In this document: positions 1 through 7,866 of the stretch, in pieces
Layout of the letters: each line of letters opens with the position of its first letter
Position numbering within the stretch: position 1 is the stretch's first letter
Origin: Myxococcales bacterium
GTDB taxonomy: Bacteria > Myxococcota_A > Polyangia > Polyangiales > JADJMO01
DNA length: 64,000 nt
NCBI GenBank assembly: GCA_016709545.1
Contig: JADJMO010000007.1
Location: forward strand, 1 to 64,000
Direction: 5' to 3'
Position numbers and translations under genes: made by a program
Notes under the pieces: generated by a model
What the model saw: the letters and a program-made list of their open reading frames with translations, nothing else
What the model was told of the DNA's origin: nothing
Database searches by the model: none

Positions 1-297
1 CCACAGGGAGGGCTCCTCTGCGACGTCGCGCACGAGGACCGGCTCGGGGTGGGACTGGCCGGGCTTCCACGGCGTGTGGCCCTCCACGGCGGCGCGGTAC
101 CCGGCCGACAGGCCCTCCGACGCCTCGAAGCGCATCACGCCGTCGGGCCCGAAGAGCAGGACCGCCGCCCGGGTCGCTCCGGTGACACGTCCGATCGCGC
201 GCAGCGCTTCGCGGAAGATCTCCTCGGCGGTGGTGGCCTGGCTCATGGCCAGGGTCATGTCGCCGATGGCCGCGAGGTGGAGTCGCACGGTCGTCAC
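1..297 (-). CDS. GAF-domain signalling protein, N-terminal part only
   Basis: The gene runs off the left edge, so only the first 99 residues are visible. I chose the GTG start because GGAG lies about 7 bases upstream. The N-terminal helix (LHLAAIGDMTLAMSQATT) is followed by EIFREALRAIGRVTGATRAAVLLF and GVMRFEASEGLSAGYR, the layout of a GAF domain: helix, beta strand, then the 'aseGLs..y' strand-loop. GAF domains bind small ligands or sense redox state and usually sit upstream of a histidine kinase, a diguanylate cyclase or a PP2C phosphatase. Which output follows cannot be seen here. The gene is about 100 bases downstream of mlaE on the same strand but probably has its own signals. Confidence 0.7.
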   Translation of the reverse strand, partial: MTTVRLHLAAIGDMTLAMSQATTAEEIFREALRAIGRVTGATRAAVLLFGPDGVMRFEASEGLSAGYRAAVEGHTPWKPGQSHPEPVLVRDVAEEPSLW

Positions 298-378
298 TGC
301 AGCACTCCGGTCCCACGCCCCCCCGCGATCGTCAAGGGTTCGTACAGGATCATGACCTTTCGAGTCCCCGTCGCGCAA

Positions 379-394
379 ACGGGTGAACGCCCGT
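379..394 (-). terminator. Weak hairpin after mlaE
   Basis: Perfect 5-bp stem (ACGGG/CCCGT) with a 6-base loop, just past the mlaE stop. On the minus strand it is followed only by TTTG, so it is a poor intrinsic terminator and may be chance in GC-rich DNA. Confidence 0.25.
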
Positions 395-399
395 GAGCC

Positions 400-1266
400 T
401 CAGAAGATGATCGCCATGAACAGCTTGGTGAGCATGAAGTCGGCGACCAGGATCGCGATCGACACGGCCACCACGGTGGAGTGGTCGAGCGCCCCGCCCT
501 CGGTGCCGCCGCGCGTCTTGAGGCCGAAGTGGCAGCCGATGATGCCGATGATGAACCCGAAGAACGGCGTCTTGCCCATGCCGGCGGCGAGGTCCTTCAT
601 GTTGGTGCTCTCGAGCGCCGAGCGGAAGAAGAAGTCCATCGACATGCCGAACTGCACGCGCGTGATGACCATGCCGCCGATGAACCCGAGCACGAGGGCG
701 AAGAACCCGAGGATGGGCATCACCAGCACCGACGCCACCACGCGCGGCATCACGAGCTTCTTCACCGGATCGGCGCCGAGCGCCCGGATCGCGTCGACCT
801 GCTCGGTGACGTTCATGGCGCCCACTTCGGCGGCCATGCCCGAGCCCACGCGGCTGCCGACGATGACGGCGGTGAGGGTGGGCGCGAGCTCACCCACGAA
901 CGAGAGCGAGATCACGCGCCCGACGTACTCGAGGCCGCCGAACTTCTGCAGGCCGAAGGCGAACTGGATCGCCATGACCATGCCGATGAACACGGCGGTG
1001 ACGCCGGCGATGCCCACCGACGCGACGCCGATCACCTCCATCTGGTAGACGACCTGGCGCAGCTCGAGGGGGCGCGCGAAGAGCACGCGGAAGGTCTGCG
1101 CGGCGAGGATGCTGATCTCGCCGAGGTCGTCGATGAACGCCTTGGCCCGCCCGCCGTGCCGCTCGAAGAAGGTCTGCGGCTTGGCCTTGGCGAGCATCAG
1201 CCCGCCGGGAAGGCTGATCCGCTCGCTCATCAAGCGCTCGGACGGCGGCGGCGGGACCGACTTCAT
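400..1266 (-). CDS. mlaE: MlaE-family ABC transporter permease (lipid asymmetry/intermembrane lipid transport)
   Basis: 288-residue inner-membrane protein of the MlaE/YrbE permease family, which moves phospholipids between the inner and outer membranes with an MCE substrate-binding protein (MlaD) and an ATPase (MlaF). An amphipathic N-terminal part is followed by about five hydrophobic segments and the family signatures VVYQMEVIGVASVGIAG, ELAPTLTAVIVGSRVGSGMA and GAMNVTEQVDAIRALG. The start is set by a 4-base ATGA overlap with the stop of the upstream lipoprotein gene, which implies translational coupling. An in-frame ATG 12 codons later is possible. No mlaF or mlaD lies beside it; the window's only mlaD-like gene is about 29 kb away. 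Confidence 0.9.
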   Translation of the reverse strand: MKSVPPPPSERLMSERISLPGGLMLAKAKPQTFFERHGGRAKAFIDDLGEISILAAQTFRVLFARPLELRQVVYQMEVIGVASVGIAGVTAVFIGMVMAIQFAFGLQKFGGLEYVGRVISLSFVGELAPTLTAVIVGSRVGSGMAAEVGAMNVTEQVDAIRALGADPVKKLVMPRVVASVLVMPILGFFALVLGFIGGMVITRVQFGMSMDFFFRSALESTNMKDLAAGMGKTPFFGFIIGIIGCHFGLKTRGGTEGGALDHSTVVAVSIAILVADFMLTKLFMAIIF

Positions 1267-1793
1267 CCTCCGCTCTCGGTCGACGTGGCGAAGCCGCCGA
1301 CGAACGCGTCGAAGGCGGGCAGCGCGCCCGCGAACGAGGCCGGGGGCGCGGCGTAGATCAGGTCGTAGACGCAGCCGTCCTTCTTGAGCACGTAGAGCGA
1401 GAGGCCGGTCTTGACGCCGTCGAGCTTGGCGCTGAGCACGGTGTGCAGGGCCTCGCGGCCGTCGAGCTGCACGGTCTTCTGCTCGGTCACCTCGCGCTCG
1501 GTGAAGCCGATGAGGAGGTGCTGCGTGAGCGCGCTCAGCGGGACGTCGTCGCCATCTTTGCCGCAGCGCCCGTAGACGCTGACCATGCCGCTGTGGGGCT
1601 CGTCGGTGAACGCGAGCATCGCGCCGTCGACGGCGTCGCTCTTCTTCCAGGTGCTGGGCACGGGGCCCACGCGGAAGGTGGCGCGCCCGGCGTGGTAGAC
1701 GCGCCCGTCGAAGCCCTGCTTGCCCGCGCAGCCAGCGCCGAGCAGGCCCGCGCAGAGCGCGATAGAGATCACAGTGGAAGACCAGCGCGCCAA
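1263..1793 (-). CDS. Small lipoprotein upstream of mlaE
   Basis: 176 residues. The N-terminus (STVISIALCAGLLGAGC) is a lipoprotein signal peptide with lipobox LGAGC, so the mature protein should be lipid-anchored, probably in the envelope. The body is a compact soluble domain with three Cys and no motif I recognise. The start is TTG, four bases after the stop of the 965-residue lipoprotein gene; no ATG or GTG precedes the signal peptide. It overlaps mlaE by four bases (ATGA). The two lipoproteins and mlaE therefore look like one operon, suggesting an accessory envelope role, but function is unknown. Confidence 0.8.
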   Translation of the reverse strand: MARWSSTVISIALCAGLLGAGCAGKQGFDGRVYHAGRATFRVGPVPSTWKKSDAVDGAMLAFTDEPHSGMVSVYGRCGKDGDDVPLSALTQHLLIGFTEREVTEQKTVQLDGREALHTVLSAKLDGVKTGLSLYVLKKDGCVYDLIYAAPPASFAGALPAFDAFVGGFATSTESGG

Positions 1794-1797
1794 GGGA

Positions 1798-4695
1798 CTA
1801 CCAGCTCAAGGAGAGGCGCCGGACGCGCCCGTCGTCTTTCTCCCAGCCATCCTCGCACAGGAAGGCCACGTTGCCGAGCAGGGCCGGCGAGAGCTCTTGC
1901 GTGGAGGGGCCGCGGAAGGACCACACGAGGCGGGCCGGGGAGCCACCCGCGGGCACGACGGTGCTCCCGAGCACGGCCACGCCCTCCTTGTCGGCGAAGC
2001 CGAGCAAGAGGCGGCACGCGCCCGAGCAGTCGGCGACGATGTTGGTGGGCACGCCGTGTCCGACCGAGGGGTCGATCGGCACGAGGCCGGGCGCCTGCAC
2101 GACGAAGCCACCGGCGTCGACGCGGGCCACGAACGCGCCCCACCCGGCCTTGCCGTCGTACTCGAGCATCTCGGTGGAGCTCGGGTCGTCCTCGAGCCAG
2201 CCGACGATCGCGCCGCCGTCGCCGCGCGCGGCCACGGTGAGCGCGTGGGAGTGGGTCTTGGTCTCGACGAGGGAGCGCTCGCTCACCACGGTCTTGAGAT
2301 CCTTGGCCGAGACGATGGTGAAGAACGGATCGGCGAAGCCGTGCGCGGCGTCGCGCCGCGCGTCGGACCACGCGAGCAGGATGCGCCCGCCCTCCTGGTT
2401 GCCGACCGTGGCGATCGCGAGGTCGGTGACGTCGCCGCCGGCGCCGCCGCCGACCTTCACCTCGGAGCCCTGCTTCTTGCCGTCCTTGTCGAGGCGCACC
2501 GCGTAGACGGCGGGCTGGTCCTCCTTGCGACCGTCGACCCACGCGAGCAGGTAGCCGCCTTCGGGCAGCGACGACACCGCGACGTCGCTGGCGCTGCCCT
2601 TCGCGCTCGTGATGCGCGCGGAGTTGCCGAGCTTCTGGCCCTTGCTGTCGAGGCGCGCGACGTAGATCTCCTCGTCGCCCTCGGCGCGCGAGGCGTAGGC
2701 GACGACGCCGCTCGCCTTGTCTCCCTCGCCCGTCCACGCGACCGCGACGTCGCCCTTGGGCAGGCCGCGCTCGCTGATCAGGCTGGTCGGACCGACGGGC
2801 GTGCCGGTGCCGTCGAGCAGGCGCACGACGACGCGCGCGCCGAGCTCCTTGCCGTCCTTCTTGGGCTTGTCGTCCTTCTTGTCGCCCTTGCCCTTGGGCT
2901 GGGCGATCGAGTCGCCGTCCTCGGGGGCCCACGTGATCCAGCCCACGAGCGAGCCCGCGCCCGCGCGGACCGCGTGGAGGCCGGTGAACTGGGTCTCACG
3001 ACCGACGCTGCTCGCGCCCTCGAGCCGGGGCGGACCGGTCACGGGCTCGGAGGCCTCGCGGAACACCCAGCGCGTGGCGTTGCCGCTCACGGGCGGGTGC
3101 ATGCCGATGCGGGCGAGCACCACGGTCGTCGGGTTGTTCGGGCCCTCGAGCAGCGCGTCGCAGCGGCCGCCCGCGCACGAGAGATCGAAGGCGTGGTGGA
3201 CGGCGCCGCCGGTGCCCTCGTGGTCGAGCAGATCGGCTTGCTTCTCGGCCAGCACGGGCCCGCCGAAGCGTACGATGAAGGGGCGGATGTCGCGCTTCTC
3301 GGGGCAGGTCGGCGCGGCCTCGCCGATCGCGGAGCAGGCGTCGCCGTAGGTGAGCACGGCCACCTCGTCGTCGCTCACGCGCGCGAGCTCGGGCTCGTCC
3401 TCCTCGTAGGGGTAGAAGAACCCACGCGGCGTGCCGAGCGCCTCGCCGTCGGCCGAGAGCCGCGCGAGGTCGAACCGACGACGCAGCTCGCGCAGCGGCT
3501 TCGGGTGGTGGGTCTCGTAGAGGACGAAGGCGCCGTCCTTGCTCGGCACCATGCCGACGATCGACTGGTCGCCGCGCGCAGGGACGGCGCGCTTGACCTT
3601 GCCGACGACGGGCTTGCCGGTGCTGAGATCGAGGGTGGTGGAGAACAGGTGCGCGTCGCCCTCGCGGCGATCGGCGAACAGGCAGAGCCCGCGCGTCTCG
3701 GAGGTGAGGACCAGATCGACCTCGGGGTTCGCGCTGCCGAGGGCGAGGGGCGCCGCGGGCGAGAGATCGACGTTGCCCTTGCCCGTGAGGGTGAGGCTCA
3801 CGACGTAGGCGCTGCGCCCGGTGTCGACGTCGGGTGCGGCCTGCTTGACGTCGGCACCCTTGGGCTCGCCTTTGCCAGGCTCCGGGTCGTTCTTGCCCTT
3901 CTTCTTCGGGGGCAGCGCGGCCTTCTTGGCGTCGTCGCGCTGCACGTAGGTGACGACCGCGGTGTTCCTCGCGGTGGCCCCGCCCGGCAGGCTGCCGATC
4001 TGCCAGGCGGAGAGGCCGGTCTCGACGCGCGTGGCGGAGGTGAACGGCTTGCCGCTGCCGTCGAGGCCGATCACGAGGAGCGCGCCGCTCGCCGCGCCGC
4101 CCGCCTTGCTGTTGCTCTTCTCGCCGAAGGTGAGGAGGCCCTGGCCATTCGCGCCGCCGAGCGACACGAGGCGCACCGCGACGATGTCGTCGGTCGTCTT
4201 GTACGCGGCCGCGGGCGTGCCGCGCGGGGTGCCGTCGCCCGAGAGCGCCACCACGAACAGCTGCTCGCCGCCGTCGGCGGGCTTGGTCCACGCGAGCACG
4301 AAGCCGTCGCCCACGGCCTTCACGTCCCACGCGCTCGAGTCCTCGGGGGCCTCGGCGACCTCGTGCTTCTGGTCGGCGAGGGGCTTGTCGTCGTCGTCGA
4401 GACCCTGCGCGATCCAGCGCCGACCGGCGGTGCCCTTCGGCGCGCTCACCACGATGGCGCGCTTGCCGTCGTGACGACGCACGACGCGCGGACCGAACGT
4501 GCCCTCGGGGAACGCGCCGAGGACGACGCCAGGGACGCTCGGTGGCGCCGCGGGCTTGCCCACGGTCGGGACGGCGCTGACGCTCGGCGCGTGGACACCG
4601 ACGCCCGAGGCGGGCTTGGGCGCCGCGGGTGAGCACGCAAAGCCAGGCGCCAGGGCGGTGGCGACGGCGAGGAGGACCAGCGAGGAGGTGCGCAT
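1798..4695 (-). CDS. Large secreted lipoprotein, beta-propeller-like
   Basis: 965 residues starting at MRTSSLVLLAVATALAPG, a signal peptide with Cys in the lipobox position (APGFAC). Longer in-frame starts give a non-signal, Arg-rich extension and were rejected. The body repeats strands of the type GYLLAWVDGRKEDQPAVYAV and RILLAWSDARRD, as in exported beta-propellers. Lys/Asp-rich linkers (around residues 250-280 and 615-635) break up the repeats. Several Cys occur (SCAGGRCD, DCSGACR). No catalytic motif was seen. It is the first gene of a three-gene operon with a small lipoprotein and mlaE. The role is unknown; an envelope or surface location is likely. Confidence 0.85.
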   Translation of the reverse strand: MRTSSLVLLAVATALAPGFACSPAAPKPASGVGVHAPSVSAVPTVGKPAAPPSVPGVVLGAFPEGTFGPRVVRRHDGKRAIVVSAPKGTAGRRWIAQGLDDDDKPLADQKHEVAEAPEDSSAWDVKAVGDGFVLAWTKPADGGEQLFVVALSGDGTPRGTPAAAYKTTDDIVAVRLVSLGGANGQGLLTFGEKSNSKAGGAASGALLVIGLDGSGKPFTSATRVETGLSAWQIGSLPGGATARNTAVVTYVQRDDAKKAALPPKKKGKNDPEPGKGEPKGADVKQAAPDVDTGRSAYVVSLTLTGKGNVDLSPAAPLALGSANPEVDLVLTSETRGLCLFADRREGDAHLFSTTLDLSTGKPVVGKVKRAVPARGDQSIVGMVPSKDGAFVLYETHHPKPLRELRRRFDLARLSADGEALGTPRGFFYPYEEDEPELARVSDDEVAVLTYGDACSAIGEAAPTCPEKRDIRPFIVRFGGPVLAEKQADLLDHEGTGGAVHHAFDLSCAGGRCDALLEGPNNPTTVVLARIGMHPPVSGNATRWVFREASEPVTGPPRLEGASSVGRETQFTGLHAVRAGAGSLVGWITWAPEDGDSIAQPKGKGDKKDDKPKKDGKELGARVVVRLLDGTGTPVGPTSLISERGLPKGDVAVAWTGEGDKASGVVAYASRAEGDEEIYVARLDSKGQKLGNSARITSAKGSASDVAVSSLPEGGYLLAWVDGRKEDQPAVYAVRLDKDGKKQGSEVKVGGGAGGDVTDLAIATVGNQEGGRILLAWSDARRDAAHGFADPFFTIVSAKDLKTVVSERSLVETKTHSHALTVAARGDGGAIVGWLEDDPSSTEMLEYDGKAGWGAFVARVDAGGFVVQAPGLVPIDPSVGHGVPTNIVADCSGACRLLLGFADKEGVAVLGSTVVPAGGSPARLVWSFRGPSTQELSPALLGNVAFLCEDGWEKDDGRVRRLSLSW

Positions 4696-4781
4696 GATCG
4701 TGGGAACCCTGGACGCGCTCGACCTTGTTCCAGCGGCGGCCCCGCGGGAAGGACTATTTTTGCGGGTTTTCCGTGCCAATC

Positions 4782-4796
4782 TGGCAGGGGCTGCCA
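4782..4796. promoter_or_regulatory. Perfect inverted repeat upstream of the 965-residue lipoprotein gene
   Basis: TGGCAG-GGG-CTGCCA, six perfect base pairs around a 3-base loop, about 90 bases upstream of the ATG at 4695 and directly next to the terminator of the preceding gene. It could be an operator or part of a second hairpin. No experimental or motif-based assignment is possible. Confidence 0.3.
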
Positions 4797-4832
4797 AAAA
4801 CGAAACGGCGCGCCCACGAGGGACGCGCCGTT
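4796..4832 (-). terminator. Intrinsic terminator after the 248-residue lipoprotein gene
   Basis: On the minus strand, a 9-bp perfect stem (AACGGCGCG/CGCGCCGTT) with an inner CCC/GGG pairing is followed by TTTCGTTTTT. It lies about 35 bases after the stop codon at 4867. Both hallmarks of Rho-independent termination are present, and this is the best terminator I found in the window. Confidence 0.75.
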
Positions 4833-4866
4833 GCGATGGAGCCGACCGAGGACGGCTCGGCTGAGA

Positions 4867-5613
4867 TCAGCCGCCCGCCTTCGCCTCGCCCTTGGCCGAG
4901 GCCTCGGCCTTGACCGAGAACGACACCTTCATGTCGACCTTGGCCTGGATGCCCGTGGCGGCGCTGACCGCACACTTGAGCTCCGGGAGGACCTTGATGT
5001 CGCTGACGGACGAGACGAGCTTGTTGCCGGTCTCGACGGTCGCCTTGACCTTCGGGAGGATCGACTTGTAGCTGATGACCACCCCGAGGAGCTTCGGGAA
5101 GTGGGCCTTGATCGTCGGGACGGTGACGTCGAAGTTCGCCTTGACCGAAGCCTCGGCCTTGCACTTGACGTCGAACTTCACCTCGGCGGTCGCGCTCGCG
5201 TCGGCGCTGCCCGAAGCGCCGCCCTTGGCGCCCTCACCGGTGCCGGCCTTGCCGCTCGCGTCGCCCGACGCCGAAGCCGAGGCCTCGAGCTTCGCCTCGA
5301 AGGTGATCTCGCACTGGCCCTTGGCCTTGAGCTCGCTGACGTTGGCGGAGATCTTGGCGAGGACGGCCTCCTCGTTGCTCTCGACCTTCAGCTCGCCCGC
5401 CATGAGCTTGATCTCGGCGTCGAACGAGGCCTCGAGGGCGTCGGAGGTCTTCTTGAGATCCATCGACGCGTCGACGAACGCCTTCGCGTCGCCGGTCACC
5501 TCGGCCGCGACCTCACCCTTGTTGAACTTGCAGTCCATGCCGGGCAGACCACCGCAACCAGCGACAGAGCCAGCAAGACCGAGCGCGAAGACCGAAGCGA
5601 CAACCTTCTTCAT
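4867..5613 (-). CDS. Lipoprotein with Ala/Lys/Gly-rich linker
   Basis: 248 residues. The start at 5613 is supported by GGGAGAGG about 5 bases upstream and by the signal peptide MKKVVASVFALGLAGSVAGC with lipobox. Two similar domains appear: residues about 20-110 (helical, KAFVDASMDLKKTSDALEAS, ending FEAKLEASAS) and about 135-248 (VKFDVKCKAEASVKANFDV), separated by a low-complexity ASGDASGKAGTGEGAKGG linker. Conserved-looking Cys sit in DCKF, QCEI, VKCKA and LKCAV. The alternating hydrophobic pattern suggests an all-beta C-terminal half. It is monocistronic with its own strong RBS and terminator. Function unknown. Confidence 0.85.
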   Translation of the reverse strand: MKKVVASVFALGLAGSVAGCGGLPGMDCKFNKGEVAAEVTGDAKAFVDASMDLKKTSDALEASFDAEIKLMAGELKVESNEEAVLAKISANVSELKAKGQCEITFEAKLEASASASGDASGKAGTGEGAKGGASGSADASATAEVKFDVKCKAEASVKANFDVTVPTIKAHFPKLLGVVISYKSILPKVKATVETGNKLVSSVSDIKVLPELKCAVSAATGIQAKVDMKVSFSVKAEASAKGEAKAGG

Positions 5614-5754
5614 GATGACCTCTCCCTTGGGAATGCTCTTAGCGGGCGGTGGCATACCCCCCACCGCCCCCTCCGGTCAAGGTGCTCCCGCGGATTTGGT
5701 GGGTGTGTGCTGGCGCAGGGATCGCCGTTTCGGCACGCGCTAGGGTGGTGCGAA

Positions 5755-6261
5755 ATGGCCAGGCCACCGCTCGATTGGTCCGGAAAGCTGCCGGCAAACC
5801 TCGCCGAGCTGGGCTTTTCGCGGGAGAGCAAGCTGCGCATCGACGCCGAGGGCCGGCTGCTCCACGAGGGGGAGCCCGTCGGGCACGCGGCGATGGCGCG
5901 CGCGATGATGGGCTGGCTGACGCGGCACCCCGACGATGGTCGCTGGGTGCTCGAGAACGGCTGGGACTGGTGCTACCTCGCGGTCGACGACGTGCCGTGG
6001 GTGGCGAGGAACGCGCGCGCCGAGGGCGAGGCCCTGATCGTCTCGCTCGCCGACGGCACCGAGGAGCCGCTCGCGGACCTGCACGCCGATCGCGACGGTG
6101 GGGTGCGCGGCTCGGTGAAGGCCGGCGCGCGGGGCGGGCCGCACCCCGCGAAGCTCTCGCGCACCGCGCAGCTGTCGCTCGTCGATCGACTCGTCGAGCA
6201 CGACGGCGGCATCGCGCTCGCGCTCGGCGGACGCGTGGTGCCGCTCCTTCCGCGCTACTGA
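5755..6261 (+). CDS. DUF1285-like protein
   Basis: 168 residues. The pattern of an N-terminal LRIDAEGRLLHEGEPVGH, then helix MARAMMGWLTRHPDDGRWVL, then WDWCYLAVDDVPWVA matches the layout I know for DUF1285 (I..DG.w.H.G.pI.r..l...f...L....DG.y.L......w.i.VdDaPf.a). There is no signal peptide or membrane segment, so it is probably cytoplasmic. The family has no firmly established function. The start is the first ATG in frame with this domain; a longer in-frame extension reads through the antisense of the neighbouring lipoprotein gene and was rejected. It ends 7 bases inside the convergent neighbour. Confidence 0.65.
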   Translation: MARPPLDWSGKLPANLAELGFSRESKLRIDAEGRLLHEGEPVGHAAMARAMMGWLTRHPDDGRWVLENGWDWCYLAVDDVPWVARNARAEGEALIVSLADGTEEPLADLHADRDGGVRGSVKAGARGGPHPAKLSRTAQLSLVDRLVEHDGGIALALGGRVVPLLPRY

Positions 6262-6635
6262 CGCGGAGGCACCTCGGGCAACGCGCACCGGGCGACGAGC
6301 GTCTTGGCGACGACGATCGCCTTCTTCTGCGAGCCCTCCACCACGACGCTGAACGTCTCGGGCGCGCAGCCCTGGCGGAGCAGGGTTATCTCCCGCTTGC
6401 CCGGCGCGACCTCGGTGAGCACCGGCGCGTCGTCCGCCGACGGGTCGCCGAGGAAAGGTCGAGGCGCGCCGCCGCGCACGGTCATGGGTTGATCGTCGAC
6501 GCGCGCCTCGTCGCCCGCCTCGAGGCCCCAGATCTCGAGAGGAACCTTCGGCGCGGCGGCGCGCGCCGAGAGCCCCGAGCCCAGCAGCGACGCGAGCCCG
6601 AGCAGCGACAGGCCGTAGGAGAGCCGCCGCTTCAC
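6255..6635 (-). CDS. Secreted hypothetical protein
   Basis: 126 residues, GTG start, with signal peptide RRLSYGLSLLGLASLLGSGLSARAAA followed by a single small domain (VPLEIWGLEAGDEARVDDQP, then PGKREITLLRQGCAPETFSV) that looks PEGA-like: short beta strands ending in a 'G.h.v.l...G' pattern. PEGA domains are common in surface proteins of myxobacteria and planctomycetes. The GTGA overlap with the upstream lipoprotein gene implies co-translation. Export is confident; the fold is tentative. Confidence 0.75.
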   Translation of the reverse strand: MKRRLSYGLSLLGLASLLGSGLSARAAAPKVPLEIWGLEAGDEARVDDQPMTVRGGAPRPFLGDPSADDAPVLTEVAPGKREITLLRQGCAPETFSVVVEGSQKKAIVVAKTLVARCALPEVPPRQ

Positions 6636-7576
6636 GGCCCCCCCTTGCCCGTCTCGGGGCGCGCGAGGTCCTCGACGTCGCGCAGGAAGCGATCGAGCTG
6701 GCGGAGCAGGAGGCAGCGCTCCTGCGCGACCACGTCGTCCTTGGCGGCGGGCGCGTTGCACGCCTCCCAGAGCGCGTGTTCGGTGCGGTAGGTCGCGGTG
6801 AGCGGCGCCTCGACCGGGTTGCCAGGCACGTGGGTCGCGAGCACCGTGGCGAGCGCGAGGCTCGGAGCGGTGGGGGCGGGGAGCGGCGCGCCGGGGGCGC
6901 CGTCGAGATAGGCGCCATCGTCGCGGCAGTGGTGCACGCTCTTGTCGCCCTTGTCGGCGAGCGCGCCGAGGAGCCGGGGGAAGCGGGTCTTCACGCTGCC
7001 CGGCTGCTCCTTCACCTCGAGCTCGGTGAGCTCGTAGAGCGACGTCCACGTGGACTCGGGTTTGAGCTTGTTCCGGGCCTTGAAGCAGGCGCGGCCCGCG
7101 GTGGAGAGCGCCGCCTTCGGGTCGCCCGCGTCGGGCAGGACGTACGGCGTCGGGTCGCCGGCGCAGCGGTGCGAGACGTCGAGGACGAAGGTGACGGCGA
7201 CGTCGGTGCGCGCGCGCAGCTTGGTGGGCGCCGCGCACCCGGCGGGGAAGCTCGGGACCCCCTCGCAGCCTTCGCCATCCTTCGCCTTCGTCACCTTCTC
7301 GAGCGCGGGGAGCGGGCACGTCGTGCGGCTCTGGACCAGCACAGCCTCGAACACGACGGTGCGCTCGCCGCGCACGAAGTCACGCGTCCAGCCGACCTCG
7401 CTCCGCGCGACGTCCAGCGACTCGAGCTCGAGCGGCCCGTACACGACGGCGGATCCGGGCGGGGGCGGGGGTGGCGGCGCGAGGGTCTCACGCGGGATCG
7501 TCTTGCCGGTGCGCGCCCCCGGACGAGGGCCACACGACAAGAGGAGGACGACGGCGACGAGCCACCACCGGTGCAC
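6632..7576 (-). CDS. Lipoprotein, Cys-containing, unknown function
   Basis: 314 residues from a GTG start, giving signal peptide RWWLVAVVLLLSC with the lipobox Cys near residue 15, followed by a Pro-rich linker (TLAPPPPPPPGSAVVYGPLE). Upstream in-frame starts add a positively charged, non-signal stretch and were rejected. The body has four or five Cys and a C-terminal helical segment (CNAPAAKDDVVAQERCLLLR) where two Cys could pair. It forms an operon with the PEGA-like secreted protein, overlapping by four bases. No enzyme motif is visible. Confidence 0.7.
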   Translation of the reverse strand: MHRWWLVAVVLLLSCGPRPGARTGKTIPRETLAPPPPPPPGSAVVYGPLELESLDVARSEVGWTRDFVRGERTVVFEAVLVQSRTTCPLPALEKVTKAKDGEGCEGVPSFPAGCAAPTKLRARTDVAVTFVLDVSHRCAGDPTPYVLPDAGDPKAALSTAGRACFKARNKLKPESTWTSLYELTELEVKEQPGSVKTRFPRLLGALADKGDKSVHHCRDDGAYLDGAPGAPLPAPTAPSLALATVLATHVPGNPVEAPLTATYRTEHALWEACNAPAAKDDVVAQERCLLLRQLDRFLRDVEDLARPETGKGGP

Positions 7577-7644
7577 GGGGCCGATCGTACTTGGCCGCCC
7601 CGGATCCGGCGAGAACGCGACAAGGCATGCTATGGATCGTCTAC

Positions 7645-7866
7645 ATGCGCTGCCCGGTCTGCGGACATGTCCTCGCAACCTCCGCTGCAGGCGGTGCCGT
7701 GCCGCCCTTCTGCTCGGCCCGCTGCCGGGCCATCGATCTCGGGCGCTGGCTGACCGAGTCGTATCGAATCCCCGGGCCGTCCGTCCAAGAGGAGGCCGAG
7801 GGCCTCGCCGATCTCACGGATCGTATGGCGACCAGCTCCGTCTTGGCCGAGGAGGACCCGTGCTGA
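7645..7866 (+). CDS. yacG: DNA gyrase inhibitor YacG (zinc-binding)
   Basis: 73 residues with the YacG arrangement: a CPVC pair near the N-terminus, then PPFCSARCRAIDLGRWLTESYRIPG. The four Cys bind one zinc, and the IDLG.W....YRIP block is the family signature. In E. coli, YacG binds GyrB and blocks DNA gyrase binding. The ATG at 7645 puts the first CxxC at the usual distance from the start; an in-frame ATG at 7627 would add six residues. The gene's end overlaps the start of the next gene, so the two are probably co-transcribed. Confidence 0.85.
   Translation: MRCPVCGHVLATSAAGGAVPPFCSARCRAIDLGRWLTESYRIPGPSVQEEAEGLADLTDRMATSSVLAEEDPC

Noticed and set aside
1720..4632. Long open frame on the plus strand opposite the 965-residue lipoprotein gene
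   Set aside because: Antisense shadow typical of GC-rich DNA: Arg/Gly/Ala/His-biased, no signal or motif, and opposite an obvious gene with a lipobox and operon context.
4741..4790. Sigma-54 promoter-like TGGCACG on the minus strand
   Set aside because: The downstream -12 element and spacing do not fit the consensus.
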